Below, piece by piece: positions 1 through 10,899 of a stretch of DNA of 64,000 nt. Positions within the stretch are counted from its first letter, which is position 1, and the number at the start of each line of letters is the position of its first letter. The translations under genes were made by a program, and so were the position numbers. This DNA is from Camelus bactrianus. Its lineage: Eukaryota; Chordata; Mammalia; Artiodactyla; Camelidae. Location of the stretch: contig NW_027413959.1 in assembly GCF_048773025.1 (NCBI RefSeq), positions 2,170,001 through 2,234,000 on the forward strand, given 5' to 3'. The notes below the pieces were generated by a model. It saw only the letters and a list, made by a program, of their open reading frames with translations, was not told the origin of the DNA and did no database searches.

Positions 1-266
1 CCACACAGTCAACCGTGTTCCGGAATTCTGAGTGTGGGGAGGTTCCGTCTTCTGTCTGCAGCACCCGGGATCTCTTAGGAGCCATTCGAGTGTCTTCCCA
101 GAGTCCCTCCCTGTGCGGGTTGCCGGGGAAAGGAGGGGGTTGTGCTGGAAACGCAGGTAGCATCTAGTGCCTCCCCATGGACAGGGGAGGTAATTAGCAG
201 ACTTCCACCTGCCAGGGAACACCTGTGACACCAGGCAGCTGCGTGGAGGGCGGCCCTGAACCTCAC
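1..266 (+). repeat. Reference monomer (type 1, first full copy)
   Basis: I number the unit from CCACACAGTC; the next copy starts at 267. Landmarks in order are TTCCGGAA (18-25) overlapping an EcoRI site GAATTC (23-28), PstI CTGCAG (56-61), CCCGGG just after it, TTAGGAGCC (75-83; usually CTAGGAGCC elsewhere), a G-rich middle, NcoI CCATGG (175-180), TAATTAGC, two CACCTG boxes (206-211 and 220-225) and GGGCGG (248-253). Type 1 is recognised by TTGTGCTGGAAACGCAGG, ATCTAGTGCC, GGACAGGGGAGG and CTTCCACCTGCC. It has 11-12 CpG sites. Single-cutter sites predict a 266 bp ladder with EcoRI, PstI or NcoI. Confidence 0.95.
206..253 (+). promoter_or_regulatory. Two CACCTG boxes and a GC box, repeated in most monomers
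   Basis: CACCTG occurs at 206-211 and 220-225, in the same orientation 14 bp apart, followed by GGGCGG at 248-253. Paired CACCTG boxes are typical targets of ZEB and SNAI family repressors, and GGGCGG is the core of SP/KLF sites in vertebrates. The set recurs in most monomers, although type 2 units have CCCCCTGCC at the first box. These are short motifs that can occur by chance. I see no TATA box or other promoter architecture, and no function is claimed. Confidence 0.3.
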
Positions 267-1595
267 CCACACAGTCACACGTGTTCCGGAATTCTGAGTG
301 TGGGGAGGTTCCGTCTTCTGTCTGCAGCACCCGGGATCTCCTAGGAGCCATTCGAGTGTCTTCCCAGAGTCCCTCCCTGTGCGGGCTGCCGGGGAAAGGA
401 GGGGGTTGTGCTGGAAACGCAGGTAGCATCTAGTGCCTCCCCATGGACAGGGGAGGTAATTAGCGGACTTCCACCTGCCAGGGAACACCTGTGACACCAG
501 GCAGCTGCGTGGAGGGCGGCCCCGAAACTCACCCACACAGTCAACCGTGTTCCGGAATTCTGAGTGTGGGGAGGTTCCGTCTTCTGTCTGCAGCACCCGG
601 GATCTCCTAGGAGCCCTTCGAGTGTCTTCCCAGAGTCCCTCCCTGTGCGGGTTGCCGGGGAAAGGAGGGGGTTGTGCTGGAAACGCAGGTAGCATCTAGT
701 GCCTCCCCATGGACAGGGGAGGTAATTAGCGGACTTCCACCTGCCAGGGAACACATGTGACACCAGGCAGCTGCGTGGAGGGCGGCCCCGAACCTCCCCC
801 ACACAGTCATCCGTGTTCCGGAATTCTGAGTGTGGGGAGGTTCCGTCTTCTGTCTGCAGCACCCGGGATCTCCTAGGAGCCATTCGAGTGTCTTCCCAGA
901 GTCCCTCCCTGTGCGGGCTGCCGGGGAAAGGAGGGGGTTGTGCTGGAAACGCAGGTAGCATCTAGTGCCTCCCCATGGACAGGGGAGGTAATTAGCGGAC
1001 TTCCACCTGCCAGGGAACACCTGTGACACCAGGCAGCTGCGTGGAGGGCGGCCCCGAAACTCCCCAACACAGTCAACCGTGTTCCGGATTTCTGAGTGTG
1101 GGGAGGTTCCGTCTTCTGTCTGCAGCACCCGGGATCTCCTAGGAGCCCTTCGAGTGTCTTCCCAGAGTCCTTCCCTGTGCGGGCTGCCGGGGAAAGGAGG
1201 GGGTTGTGCTGGAAACGCAGGTAGCATCTAGTGCCTCCCCATGGACAGGGGAGGTAATTAGCGGACTTCCACCTGCCAGGGAACACCTGTGACACAAGGC
1301 AGCTCCGTGGAGGGCGGCCCCGAACCTCCCCCACACAGTCATCTGTGTTCCGGAATTCTGAGTGTGGGGAGGATCCGTCTTCTGTCTGCAGCACCCGGGA
1401 TCTCCTAGGAGCCCTTCGAGAGTCTTCCCCGAGTCACTTCCGGTGCGGGCTGCTGGGGAAAGGAAGGGGTTGGGCGGAAAAGCAGGTAGCATCTAGTGCC
1501 TCCCCATGGACAAGGGAGGTAATTAGCGGACTTCCCCCTGCCAGGGAACAACTGTGAAACCAGGAAGCTGCGTGGAGTGCGGCCCTAAACCTCAC

Positions 1596-1861
1596 CCACA
1601 CAGTCACTCGTGTTCCGGAATTCTGAGTGTGGGGAGGTTCCGTCTTCTGTCTGCAGCACCCGGGATCTCCTAGGAGCCCTTCGAGTGTCTTCCCCGAATC
1701 CCTCCCACTGCGGGCTGCCGGTGAAAGGCGGGGGTTGTGCTGGAAAAGCAGGTAGCATCTTGTGCCTCCCCATGGACAAGGGAGGTAATTAGCGGACTTC
1801 CCCCTGCCAGGGAACACCTGTGACACCAGGCAGCTGCGTGGAGGGCGGCCCCGAACCTCAC
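1596..1861 (+). repeat. Type 3 monomer (exemplar)
   Basis: This unit carries TCCCCGAATCCCTCCCACTG followed by GCCGGTGAAAGGCGGGGG and GAAAAGCAGGTAGCATCTTG. Similar units occur at about 18.6 and 18.9, 21.9, 29.2 and 29.5, 32.5, 33.5 and 33.8, 36.8 and 39.7 kb. The units near 18.9, 29.5 and 33.8 kb share a 2 bp shortening (GTTCCGTTTTTGTCTGC), which marks them as copies of one ancestor. The type is confined to 1-2 kb and 18-40 kb, so it tracks the large duplications and is not scattered over the array. Confidence 0.85.
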
Positions 1862-1930
1862 CCACACAGTCAACCGTGTTCCGGAATTCTGAGTGTGGGG
1901 AGGTTCCGTCTTCTGTCTGCAGCACCCGGG

Positions 1931-4700
1931 ATCTCCTAGGAGCCCTTCGAGTGTCTTCCCAGAGTCCCTCCCTGTGCGGGTTGCCGGGGAAAGGAGGGGG
2001 TTGTGCTGGAAACGCAGGTAGAATCTAGTGCCTCCCCATGGACATGGGAGGTAATTAGCGGACTTCCACCTGCCAGGGAACACCTGTGACACAAGGCAGC
2101 TGCGTGGAGGGCGGAAACGAACCTCCCCCACACAGTCAACCGTGTTCCGGAATTCTGAGTGTGGGGAGGTTCTGTCTTCTGTCTGCAGCACCTGGGATCT
2201 CTTAGGAGCCCTTCGAGTGTCTTCCAAGAGTCCGTCCCTGTGCGGGTTGCCGGGGAAAGAGGGGGTTGTGCTGGAAACGCAGGTAGCATCTAGTGCCTCC
2301 CCATGGACAGGGGAGGTAATTAGCGGACTTCCACCTGCCAGGGAACACCTGTGACACAAGGCAGCTGCGTGGAGGGCGGTCCCGAACCTCCCCCACACAG
2401 TCATCCGTGTTCCGGAATTCTGAGTGTGGGGAGGTTCCGTCTTCTGTCTGCAGCACCCGGGATCTCCTAGGAGCCATTCGAGTGTCTTCCCAGAGTCCCT
2501 CCCTGTGCGGGCTGCCGGGGAAAGGAGGGGGTTGTGCTGGAAACGCAGGTAGCATCTAGTGCCTCCCCATGGACAGGGGAGGTAATTAGCGGACTTCCAC
2601 CTGCCAGGGAACACCTGTGACACCAGGCAGCTGCGTGGAGGGCGGCCCTGAACCTCACCCACACAGTCACACGTGTTCCGGAATTCTGAGTGTGGGGAGG
2701 TTCCGTCTTCTCTCTGCAGCACCCGGGTTCTGCTAGAAGCCCTTCGAGTGTCTTCCCAGAGTCCCTCCCTGTGCGGGCTGCCGGGGAAAGTCGGGGGTTG
2801 GGCTGGAAAAGCAGGTTGCATCTTGTGCCTCCCCATGGACAAGGGAGGTAATTAGCGGACTTCCCCCTGCCAGGGAACACCTGTGACACCAGGCAGCTGC
2901 GTGGAGGGCGGCCCCGAACATCCCCCACACAGTCAGCCGTGTTCCGGAATTCTGAGGGTGGGGAGGTTCCGTCTTCTGTCTGCAGCACCCGGGATCTCCT
3001 AGGAGCCATTCGAGTGTCTTCCCAGAGTCCCTCACTGTGCGGGCTGCCGGGGAAAGGAGTGGGTTGTGCTGGAAACGCAGGTAGCATCTAGTGCCTCCCC
3101 ATGGACAGGGGAGGTAATTAGCGGACTTCCACCTGCCAGGGAACACCTGTGACACCAGGCAGCTGCGTGGAGGGCGGCCCTGAACCTCACCCACACAGTC
3201 ACACGTGTTCCGGAATTCTGAGTGTGGGGAGGTTCCGTCTTCTGTCTGCAGCACCCGGGATCTCCTAGGAGCCATTCGAGTGTCTTCCCAGAGTCCCTCC
3301 CTGTGCGGGCTGCCGGGGAAAGGAGGGGGTTGTGCTGGAAACGCAGGTAGCATCTAGTGCCTCCCCATGGACAGGGGAGGTAATTAGCGGACTTCCACCT
3401 GCCAGGGAACACCTGTGACACCAGGCAGCTGCGTGGAGGGCGGCCCTGAACCTCACCCACACAGTCACACGTGTTCCGGAATTCTGTGTGTGGGGAGGTT
3501 CCGTCTTCTGTCTGCAGCACCCGGGTTCTCCTAGGAGCCCTTCGAGTGACTTCCCAGAGTCCCTCCCTGTGCGGGCTGCCGGGGAAAGGCTGGGGTTGGG
3601 CTGGAAAAGCAGGTTGCATCTTGTGCCTCCCCATGGACAAGGGAGGTAATTAGCGGACTTCCCCCTGCCAGGGAACACCTGTGACTCCAGGCAGCTGCGT
3701 GGAGGGCGGCCCCGAACCTCCCCCACACAGTCAGCCGTGTTCCGGAATTCTGAGGGTGGGGAGGTTCCGTCTTCTGTCTGCAGCACCCGGGATCTCCTAG
3801 GAGCCATTCGAGTGTCTTCCCAGAGTCCCTCCCTGTGCTGGCTGCCGGGGAAAGGAGAGGGTTGTGCTGGAAACGCAGGTAGCATCTATTGCCTCCCCAT
3901 GGACACGGGAGGTAATTAGCGGACTTCCACCTGCCAGGGAACACCTGTGACACCAGGCAGCTGCGTGGAGGGCGGCCCCGAACCTCCCCCACACAGTCAA
4001 CCGTGTTCCGGAATTCTGAGTGTGGGGAGGTTCCGTCTTCTGTCTGCAGCACCCGGGATCTCTTAGGAGCCCTTCGAGTGTCTTCCCTGAGTCCCTCCCT
4101 GTGCGGGTTCCCGGGGAAAAAAGGGGGTTGTGCTGGAAACGCAGGTAAAATCTTGTGCCTCCCCATGGACAGGGGAGGTAATTAGCGGACTTCCACCTGC
4201 CAGGGAACACCTGTGACACCAGGCAGCTGCGTGGAGGGCGGCCCCGAACCTCCCCCACACAGTCATCCGTGTTCCGGAATTCTGAGGGTGGGGAGGTTCC
4301 GTCTTCTCTCTGCAGCACCCGGGATCTCCTAGGAGCCATTCGAGTGTCTTCCCAGAGTCCCTCCCTGTGCGGGCTGCCGGGGAAAGAGGGGGTTGTGCTG
4401 GAAGCGCAGGTAGCATCTAGTGCCTCCCCATGGACAGGGGAGGTAATTAGCGGACTTCCACCTGCCAGGGAACACCTGTGACACCAGGCAGCTGCGTGGA
4501 GTGCGGCCTCAAACCTCACCCACACAGTCAACCGTGTTCCGGAATTCTGAGTGTGGGGAGGTTCCGTCTTCTGTCTGCAGCACCCGGGATCTCTTAGGAG
4601 CCCTTCGAGTGTCTTCCCAGAGTCCCTCCCTGTGCGGGTTGCCGGGGAAAGGAGGGGGTTGTGCTGGAAACGCAGGTAGCATCTACTGCCTCCCCATGGA
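1931..4700. repeat. Satellite segment with 3-monomer periodicity
   Basis: Ordinary monomers with type 2 units at about 2.8 and 3.6 kb, 798 bp (three monomers) apart. The stretch from about 2.47 to 3.09 kb aligns with 3.27 to 3.89 kb, both containing a type 2 unit followed by a GAGGGTGGGG unit. Two monomers are 265 bp long (GGGAAAGAGGGGG near 2.26 and 4.38 kb). These shift the frame and produce 390-codon minus-strand open frames that I do not treat as genes. No non-satellite sequence is present. Confidence 0.8.
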
Positions 4701-6560
4701 CAGGGGAGGTAATTAGCCGACTTCCACCTGCCAGGGAACACCTGTGACACAAGGCAGCTGCGTGGAGGGCGGCCCCGAACCTCCCCCACACAATCAGCCG
4801 TGTTCCGGAATTCTGAGTGTGGGGAGGTTCCGTCTTCTGTCTGCAGCACCCGGGATCTCCTAGGAGCCATTCGAGTGTCTTCCCAGAGTCCCTCCCTGTG
4901 CGGGCTGCCGGGGAAAGGAGGTAGTTGTGCTGGAAACGCAGGTAGCATCAAGTGCCACCCCATGGACAATGGAGGTAATTAGCGGACTTCCACTTGCCAG
5001 GGAACACCTGTGACACCAGGCAGCTGCGTGGAGGGCGGCCCTGAACCTCAGCAACACAGTCACACGTGTTCCGGAATTCTGAGTGTGCGGAGGTTCCGTC
5101 TTCTGTCTGCAGCACCCGGGATCTCCTAGGAGCCATTCGAGTGTCTTCCCAGAGTCCCTCCCTGTGCGGGCTGCCGGGGAAAGGAGGGGGTTGTGCTGGA
5201 AACGCAGGTAGCATCTAGTGCCTCCCCATGGACAGGGGAGGTAATTAGCGGACTTCCACCTGCCAGGGAACACCTGTGACACCAGGCAGCTTCGTGGAGT
5301 GCGGCCCTGAACCTCATCCACACAGTCACACGTGTTCCGGAATTCTGAGCGTGGGGAGGTTCCGTCTTCTGTCTGCAGCATCTGGGATCTCCTAGGAGCC
5401 CTTCGAGTGTCTTCCCAGAGTCCCTCCCTGTGCGGGCTGCCGGGGAAAGGAGGGGGTTATGCTAGAAACGCAGGTAGCATCTAGTGCCTCCCCATGGACA
5501 GGGGAGGTAATTAGCGGACTTCCACCTGCCAGGGAACACCTGTGACAACAGGCAGCTGCGTGGAGTGCGGCCCTGAACCTCACCCACACAGTCACACGTG
5601 TTCCGGAATTCTGAGAGTGGGGAGGTTCCGTCTTCTGTCTGCAGCACACGGGTTCTCCTAGAAGCCCTTCGAGTGTCTTCCCAGAGTCCCTCCCTGTGCG
5701 GGCTACCGGGGAAAGGCGGGGGTTGGGCTGGAAAAGCAGGTTGCATCTTGTGCCTCCCCATGGACAAGGGAGGTAATTAGCGGACTTACCCCTGCCAGGG
5801 AACACCTGTGACACCAGGCAGCTGCGTGGAGGGCGGCCCCGAAACTCCCCCACACAGTCAGACGTGTTCCGGAATTCTGAGGGTGGGGAGGTTCCGTCTT
5901 CTGTCTGCAGCACCCGGGATCTCTTAGGAGCCATTCGAGTGTCTTCCCAGAGTCCCTCCCTGTGCGGGCTGCCGGGGAAAGGAGGGGGTTGTGCTGGAAA
6001 CGCAGGTAGCATCTAGTGCCTCCCCATGGACAGGGGAGGTAATTAGCGGACTTCCACCTGCCAGGGAACACCTGTGACACCAGGCAGCTGCGTGGAGGGC
6101 GGCCCCGAACCTCCCCCACACAGTCATCCGTGTTCCGGAATTCTGAGTGTGGGGAGGTTCCGTCTTCTGTCTGCAGCACCCGGGATCTCCTAGTAGCCAT
6201 TCGACTGTCTTCCCAGAGTCCCTCCCTGTGCGGGCTGCCGGGGAAAGGAGGGGGTTGTGCTGGAAACGCAGGTAGCATCTAGTGCCTCCCCATGGACAGG
6301 GGAGGTAATTAGCGGACTTCCACCTGCCAGGGAACACCTGTGACACCAGGCAGCTGCGTGGAGGGCGGCCCCGAACCTCACCCACACAGTCAACCGTGTT
6401 CCGGAATTCTGAGTGTGGGGAGGTTCCGTCTTCTGTCTGCAGCACCCGGGATCTCCTAGGAGCCCTTCGAGTGTCTTCCCAGAGTCCCTCCCTGTGCGGG
6501 CTGCCGGGGAAAGGAGGGGGTTGTGCTGGAAACGCAGGTAGCATCTAGTGCCACCCCATG
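4700..6560. repeat. Duplicated block H, copy 1
   Basis: Seven consecutive monomers here match 49,090-50,950 at a constant offset of 44,387 bp. Anchors are GGAGGTAGTTGTGC (4918 and 49305), CTGAGCGTGGGG, GGATTTACCCC or GGACTTACCCC, and the rare CTAGTAGCC then TTCGACTGTC pair near 6.19 and 50.58 kb. A third related copy lies at 59.7-61.1 kb (offset 54,754 bp over its right part) and lacks one of the seven units. A match this long between distant parts of the array points to a block transfer, not to chance sharing of variants. Confidence 0.78.
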
Positions 6561-9500
6561 GACAGGGGAGGTAATTAGCGGACTTCCACCTGCCAGGGAT
6601 CACCTGTGACACCAGGAAGCTGCGTGGAGGGCGGCCCTGAACCTCACCCACACAGTCACACGTGTTCCGGAATTCTGAGTGTGGGGAGGTTCCATCTTCT
6701 GTCTGCAGCATCCGGGATCTCTTAGGAGCCCTTCGAGTGTCTTCCCAGAGTCCCTCCCTGTGCGGGTTGCCGGGGAAAGGAGGGGGTTGTGCTGGAAACG
6801 CAGGTAGCATCTAGTGCCTCCCCATGGGCAGGGGAGGTAATTAGCGGACTTCCACCTGCCAGGGAACACCTGTGACACCAGGCAGCTGCGTGGAGGGCGG
6901 CCCCGAACCTCCCCCACACAGTCATTCGTGTTCCGGAATTCTGAGTGTGAAGAGGTTCCGTCTTCTGTCTGCAGCACCCGGGATCTCCTAGGAGCCATTC
7001 GAGTGTCTTCCCAGAGTCCCTCCCTGTGCGGGCTGCCGGGGAAAGGAGGGGGTTGTGCTGGAAACGCAGGTAGCATCTAGTGCCTTCCCATGGACAGGGG
7101 AGGTAATTAGCGGACTTCCACCTGCCAGGGAACACCTGTGACACCAGGCAGCTGTGTGGAGGGCGGCCCCGAACCTCACCCACACAGTCACACGTGTTCC
7201 AGAATTCTGAGTGTGGGGAGGTTCCGTCTTCTGTCTGCAGCACCCGGGATCTCCTAGGAGCCATTCGAGTGTCTTCCCAGAGTCCCTCCCTGTGCGGGCT
7301 GCCGGGGAAAGGAGGGGGTTGTGCTGGAAACGCAGGTAGCATCTAGTGCCTCCCCATGGACAGGGGAGGTAATTAGCGGACTTCCACCTGCCAGGGAACA
7401 CCTGTGACACCAGGCAGCTGCGTGGTTGGCGGCCCTGAACCTCACCCACACAGTCACACGTGTTCCGGAATTCTGAGTGTGGGGAGGTTCCGTCTTCTGT
7501 CTGCAGCACCCGGGTTCTCCTAGGAGCCCTTCGAGTGTCTTCCCAGAGTCCCTCCCTGTGCGGGCTGCCGGGGAAAGTCGGGGGTTGGGCTGGAAAAGCA
7601 GGTAGAATCTTGTGCCTCCCCATGGACAAGGGAGGTAATTAGCGGACTTCCCCCTGCAAGGGAACACCTGTGACACCAGGCAGCTGCGTGGAGGGCGGCC
7701 CCGAACCTCCCCCACACAGTCAACCGTGTTCCGGAATTCTGAGGGTGGGTAGGTTCCGTCTTCTGGCTGCAGCACCCGGGATCTCCTAGGAGCCATTCGA
7801 GTGTCTTCCCAGAGTCCCTCCCTGTGCGGGCTGCCGGGGAAAGGAGGGGGTTGTGCTGGAAACGCTGGTAGCATCTAGTGCCTCCCCATGGACAGGGGAG
7901 GTAATTAGCGGACTTCCACCTGCCAGGGAACACCTGTGACACCAGGAAGCTGCGTGGAGGGCGGCCCCTAACCTCCCCCACACAGTCAACCGTGTTCCGG
8001 AATTCTGAGTGTGGGGAGGTTCCGTCTTCTATCTGCAGCACCCGGGATCTCTTAGGAGCCCTTCGAGTGTCTTCCCAGAGTCCCTCCCTGTGCGGGTTGC
8101 CGGGGAAAGGAGGGGGTTTTGCTGGAAACGCAGGTAGCATCTAGTGCCTCCCCATGGACAGGGGAGGTAATTAGCGGACTTCCTTCTGCTAGGGCACACC
8201 TGTGACACAAGGCAGCTGCGTGGAGGGCGGCCCCGAACCTCCCCCACACAGTCATCCGTATTCCGGAATTCTGAGGGTGGGGAGGTTCCGTCATCTGTCT
8301 GCAGCACCCGAGATTTCCTAGGAGCCATTCGAGTGTCTTCCCAGAGTCCCTCCCTGTGCGGGTTGCCGGGGAAAGGAGGGGGTTGTGCTGGAAACGCAGG
8401 TAGCATCTAGTGCCTCCCCATGGACAGGGGAGGTAATTAGCGGACTTCCACCTGCCAGGGAACACCTGTGATACCAGGCAGCTGCGTGGAGGGCGGCCCC
8501 GAACCTCCCCCACACAGTCAACCGTGTTCCGGAATTCTGAGTGTGGGGAGGTTCCGTCTTCTCTCTGCAGCACCCGGGTTTCCTAGGAGCCCTTCGAGTG
8601 TCTTCCCAGAGTCCCTCCCTGTGCGGGCTGCCGGGGAAAGGCGGGGGTTGGGCTGGAAAAGCAGGTAGCATCTTGTGCCTCCCCATGGACAGGGGAGGTA
8701 ATTAGCGGACTTCCTCCTGCCAGGGAACACCTGTGACACCAGGCAGCTGCGTGGAGGGCGGCCCCGAACCTCCCCCACACAGTCAACCGTGTTCCGGAAT
8801 TCTGAGGGTGGGGAGATTCCGTCTTCTGTCTGCAGCACCTGGGATCCTCTAGGAGCCATTCGAGTGTCTTCCCAGAGTCCCTCCCTGTGCGGGCTGCCGG
8901 GGAAAGGAGGGGGTTGTGCTGGAAACGCAGGTAGCATCTAGTGTCTCCCCATGGACAGGGGAGGTAATTAGCGGACTTCCTTCTGCTAGGGCACACCTGT
9001 GACACAAGGCAGCTGCGTGGAGGGCGGCCCCGAACCTCCCCCACACAGTCATCCGTATTCCGGAATTCTGAGGGTGGGGAGGTTCCGTCTTCTGTCTGCA
9101 GCACCCGAGATCTCCTAGGAGCCATTCGAGTGTCTTCCCAGAGTCCCTCCCTGTGCGGGTTGCCGGGGAAAGGAGGGGGTTGTGCTGGAAACGCAGGTAG
9201 CATCTAGTGCCTCCCCATGGACAGGGGAGGTAATTAGCGGACTTCCACCTGCCAGGGAACACCTGTGATACCAGGCAGCTGCGTGGAGGGCGGCCCCGAA
9301 CCTCCCCCACACAGTCAACCGTGTTCCGGAATTCTGAGTGTGGGGAGGTTCCGTCTTCTCTCTGCAGAACCCGGGTTTCCTAGGAGCCCTTCGAGTGTCT
9401 TCCCAGAGTCCCTCCCTGTGCGGGCTGCCGGGGAAAGGAGGGGGTTGTGCTGGAAACGCAGGTAGCATCTAGTGTCTCCCCATGGACAGGGGAGGTAATT

Positions 9501-10369
9501 AGCGGACTTCCACATGCCAGGGAACACCTGTGAAACCAGGCAGCTGCGTGGAGGGCGGCCCTGAACCTCACCCACACAGTCACACGTGTTCCGGAATTCT
9601 GAGGGTGGGGAGGTTCCGTCTTCTGTCTGCAGCACCCGGGATCTCCTAGGAGCCATTCGAGTGTCTTCCCAGAGTCCCTCACTGTGCGGGCTGCCGGGGA
9701 AAGGAGGGGGTTGTGCTGGAAACGCAGGTAGCTTCTAGTGCCTCCCCATGGACAGGGGAGATATTTAGCGAACTTCCACCTGCCAGGGAACACCTGTGAC
9801 ACCAGGCACCTGCGTGGAGTGCGGCCCCGAACCTCCCCCACACAGTCAACCGTGTTCCGGAATTCTGAGTGTGGGGAGGTTCCGTCTTCTCTCTGCAGCA
9901 CCCGGGTTCTCCTAGGAGCCCTTCGAGTGTCTTCCCAGAGTCCCTCACTGTGCGGGCTGCCGGGGAAAGGCGGGGGTTGGGCTGGAAAAGCAGGTTGCAT
10001 CTTGTGCCTCCCCATGGACAAGGGAGGTATTTAGCGGACTTCCCCCTGCCAGGGAACACCTGTGACACCAGGCAGCTGCGTGGAGGGCGGCCCCGATCCT
10101 CCCCCACACAGTCAGCCGTGTTCCGGAATTCTGAGTGTGGGGAGGTTCCGTCTTCTGTCTGCAGCACCCGGGATCTCCTAGGAGCCATTCAAGTGTCTTC
10201 CCAGAGTCCCTCCCTCTGCGGGCTGCCGGGGAAAGGAGGGGGTTGTGCTGGAAACGCAGGTAGCATCTAGTGCCTCCCCATGGACAGGGGAGGTAATTAG
10301 CGGACTTCCACCTGCCAGGGAACACCTGTGACACCAGGCAGCTGCGTGGAGGGCGGCCCTGAACCTCCC

Positions 10370-10635
10370 CCACACAGTCAACCGTGTTGCGGAATTCTGA
10401 GTGTGGGGAGGTTCCGTCTTCTGTCTGCAGCACCCGGGTTCTCCTAGGAGCCCTTCGAGTGTCTTCCCAGAGTCCCTCCCTGTGCGGGCTGCCGGGGAAA
10501 GGCGGGGGTTGGGCTGGAAAAGCAGGTTGCATCTTGTGCCTCCCCATGGACAAGGGAGGTAATTAGCGGACTTCCCCCTGCCAGGGAACACCTGTGACAC
10601 CAGGCATCTGCGTGGAGGACGGCCCCGAACCTCCC
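10370..10635 (+). repeat. Type 2 monomer (exemplar of ~30 copies)
   Basis: This 266 bp unit has a distinct second half: CGGGGGTTGGGCTGGAAAAG, GCAGGTTGCATCTTGTGCC, GGACAAGGGAGG and CTTCCCCCTGCC, with GGGTTCTCC replacing GGGATCTCC in the first half. Similar units lie near 2.8, 3.6, 5.7, 7.6, 10.0, 16.4, 22.2, 23.0, 27.0, 33.1, 37.4, 38.2, 40.3, 41.1, 42.2, 44.3, 45.4, 47.5, 50.1, 52.3, 54.9, 58.6, 60.5 and 61.3 kb. Many neighbours in this list are 3, 4, 8 or 11 units apart, which is how the higher-order blocks show themselves. Some copies have GGTAGCATC instead of GGTTGCATC, so type 2 itself has subtypes. Confidence 0.85.
10486..10513 (+). other. Predicted G-quadruplex motif specific to type 2 monomers
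   Basis: The plus strand reads four G tracts: GGG (10486-10488), GGGG (10494-10497), GGGGG (10504-10508) and GGG (10511-10513), with loops of 5, 6 and 2 bases. This fits the usual G3+N1-7 pattern. Type 1 monomers have TTGTG in place of TTGGG and lose the fourth tract. The motif therefore recurs only in type 2 units (about 30 in the window). Folding is predicted from the pattern, not shown. Confidence 0.6.
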
Positions 10636-10899
10636 CCACACAGTGAGCCGTGTTCAGGAATTCTGAGGGTGGGGAGGATCCGTCTTCTGTCTGCAGCAAC
10701 CGGGATCTCCTAGGAGCCATTCGAGTGTCTTCCCAGAGTCCCTCCCTGTGCGGGCTGCCGGGGAAAGGAGGGGGTTGTGCTGGAAACGCAGGTAGCATCT
10801 AGTGCCTCCCCATGGACAGGGGAGGTAATTAGCGGACTTCCAACTGCCAGGGAACACCTGTGACACCAGGCAGCTGCGTGGAGGGCGGCCCTGAACCTC

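Larger units (their letters stand above)
1..1930. repeat. Duplicated block A, copy 1
   Basis: Monomers here match 16.75-18.94 kb and 27.38-29.58 kb in order. From 1 to about 900 the offset to the second copy is 16,747 bp; from about 1,000 to 1,930 it is 17,013 bp, so copy 1 lacks one monomer. Shared rare variants include ACACATGTGA at 751, 17498 and 28132, and the type 5 tract (CCCCGAGT then ACTTCCGG) at about 1.43, 18.44 and 29.07 kb. The block ends with type 5 and type 3 units. Copies 2 and 3 resemble each other more than either resembles copy 1. Confidence 0.8.

Noticed and set aside
83-101. CENP-B box around CATTCGAGTGTCTTCCC
   Set aside because: Only the initial TTCG fits; the required A and the CGGG half are absent. 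I checked the minus strand pattern too and found no match in the consensus.
241-260. CTCF-like site around GCGTGGAGGGCGGCCC
   Set aside because: Only part of the core agrees with the known consensus, and several key positions differ. It is better described as a GC box.
75-695. Repeated minus-strand open frames of 206 codons (and variants of 117-390 codons) as a gene family
   Set aside because: They recur every 266 bp, overlap each other, and each translates the same monomer in three successive frames. Stops sit at fixed monomer positions. There is no splice, promoter or domain evidence.
2673-2855. Plus-strand frames of 60-78 codons starting at GTGTTCCGGAATTC-containing units
   Set aside because: They are present wherever a monomer lacks a chance stop, shift with single-base variants, and show no recognisable protein features.
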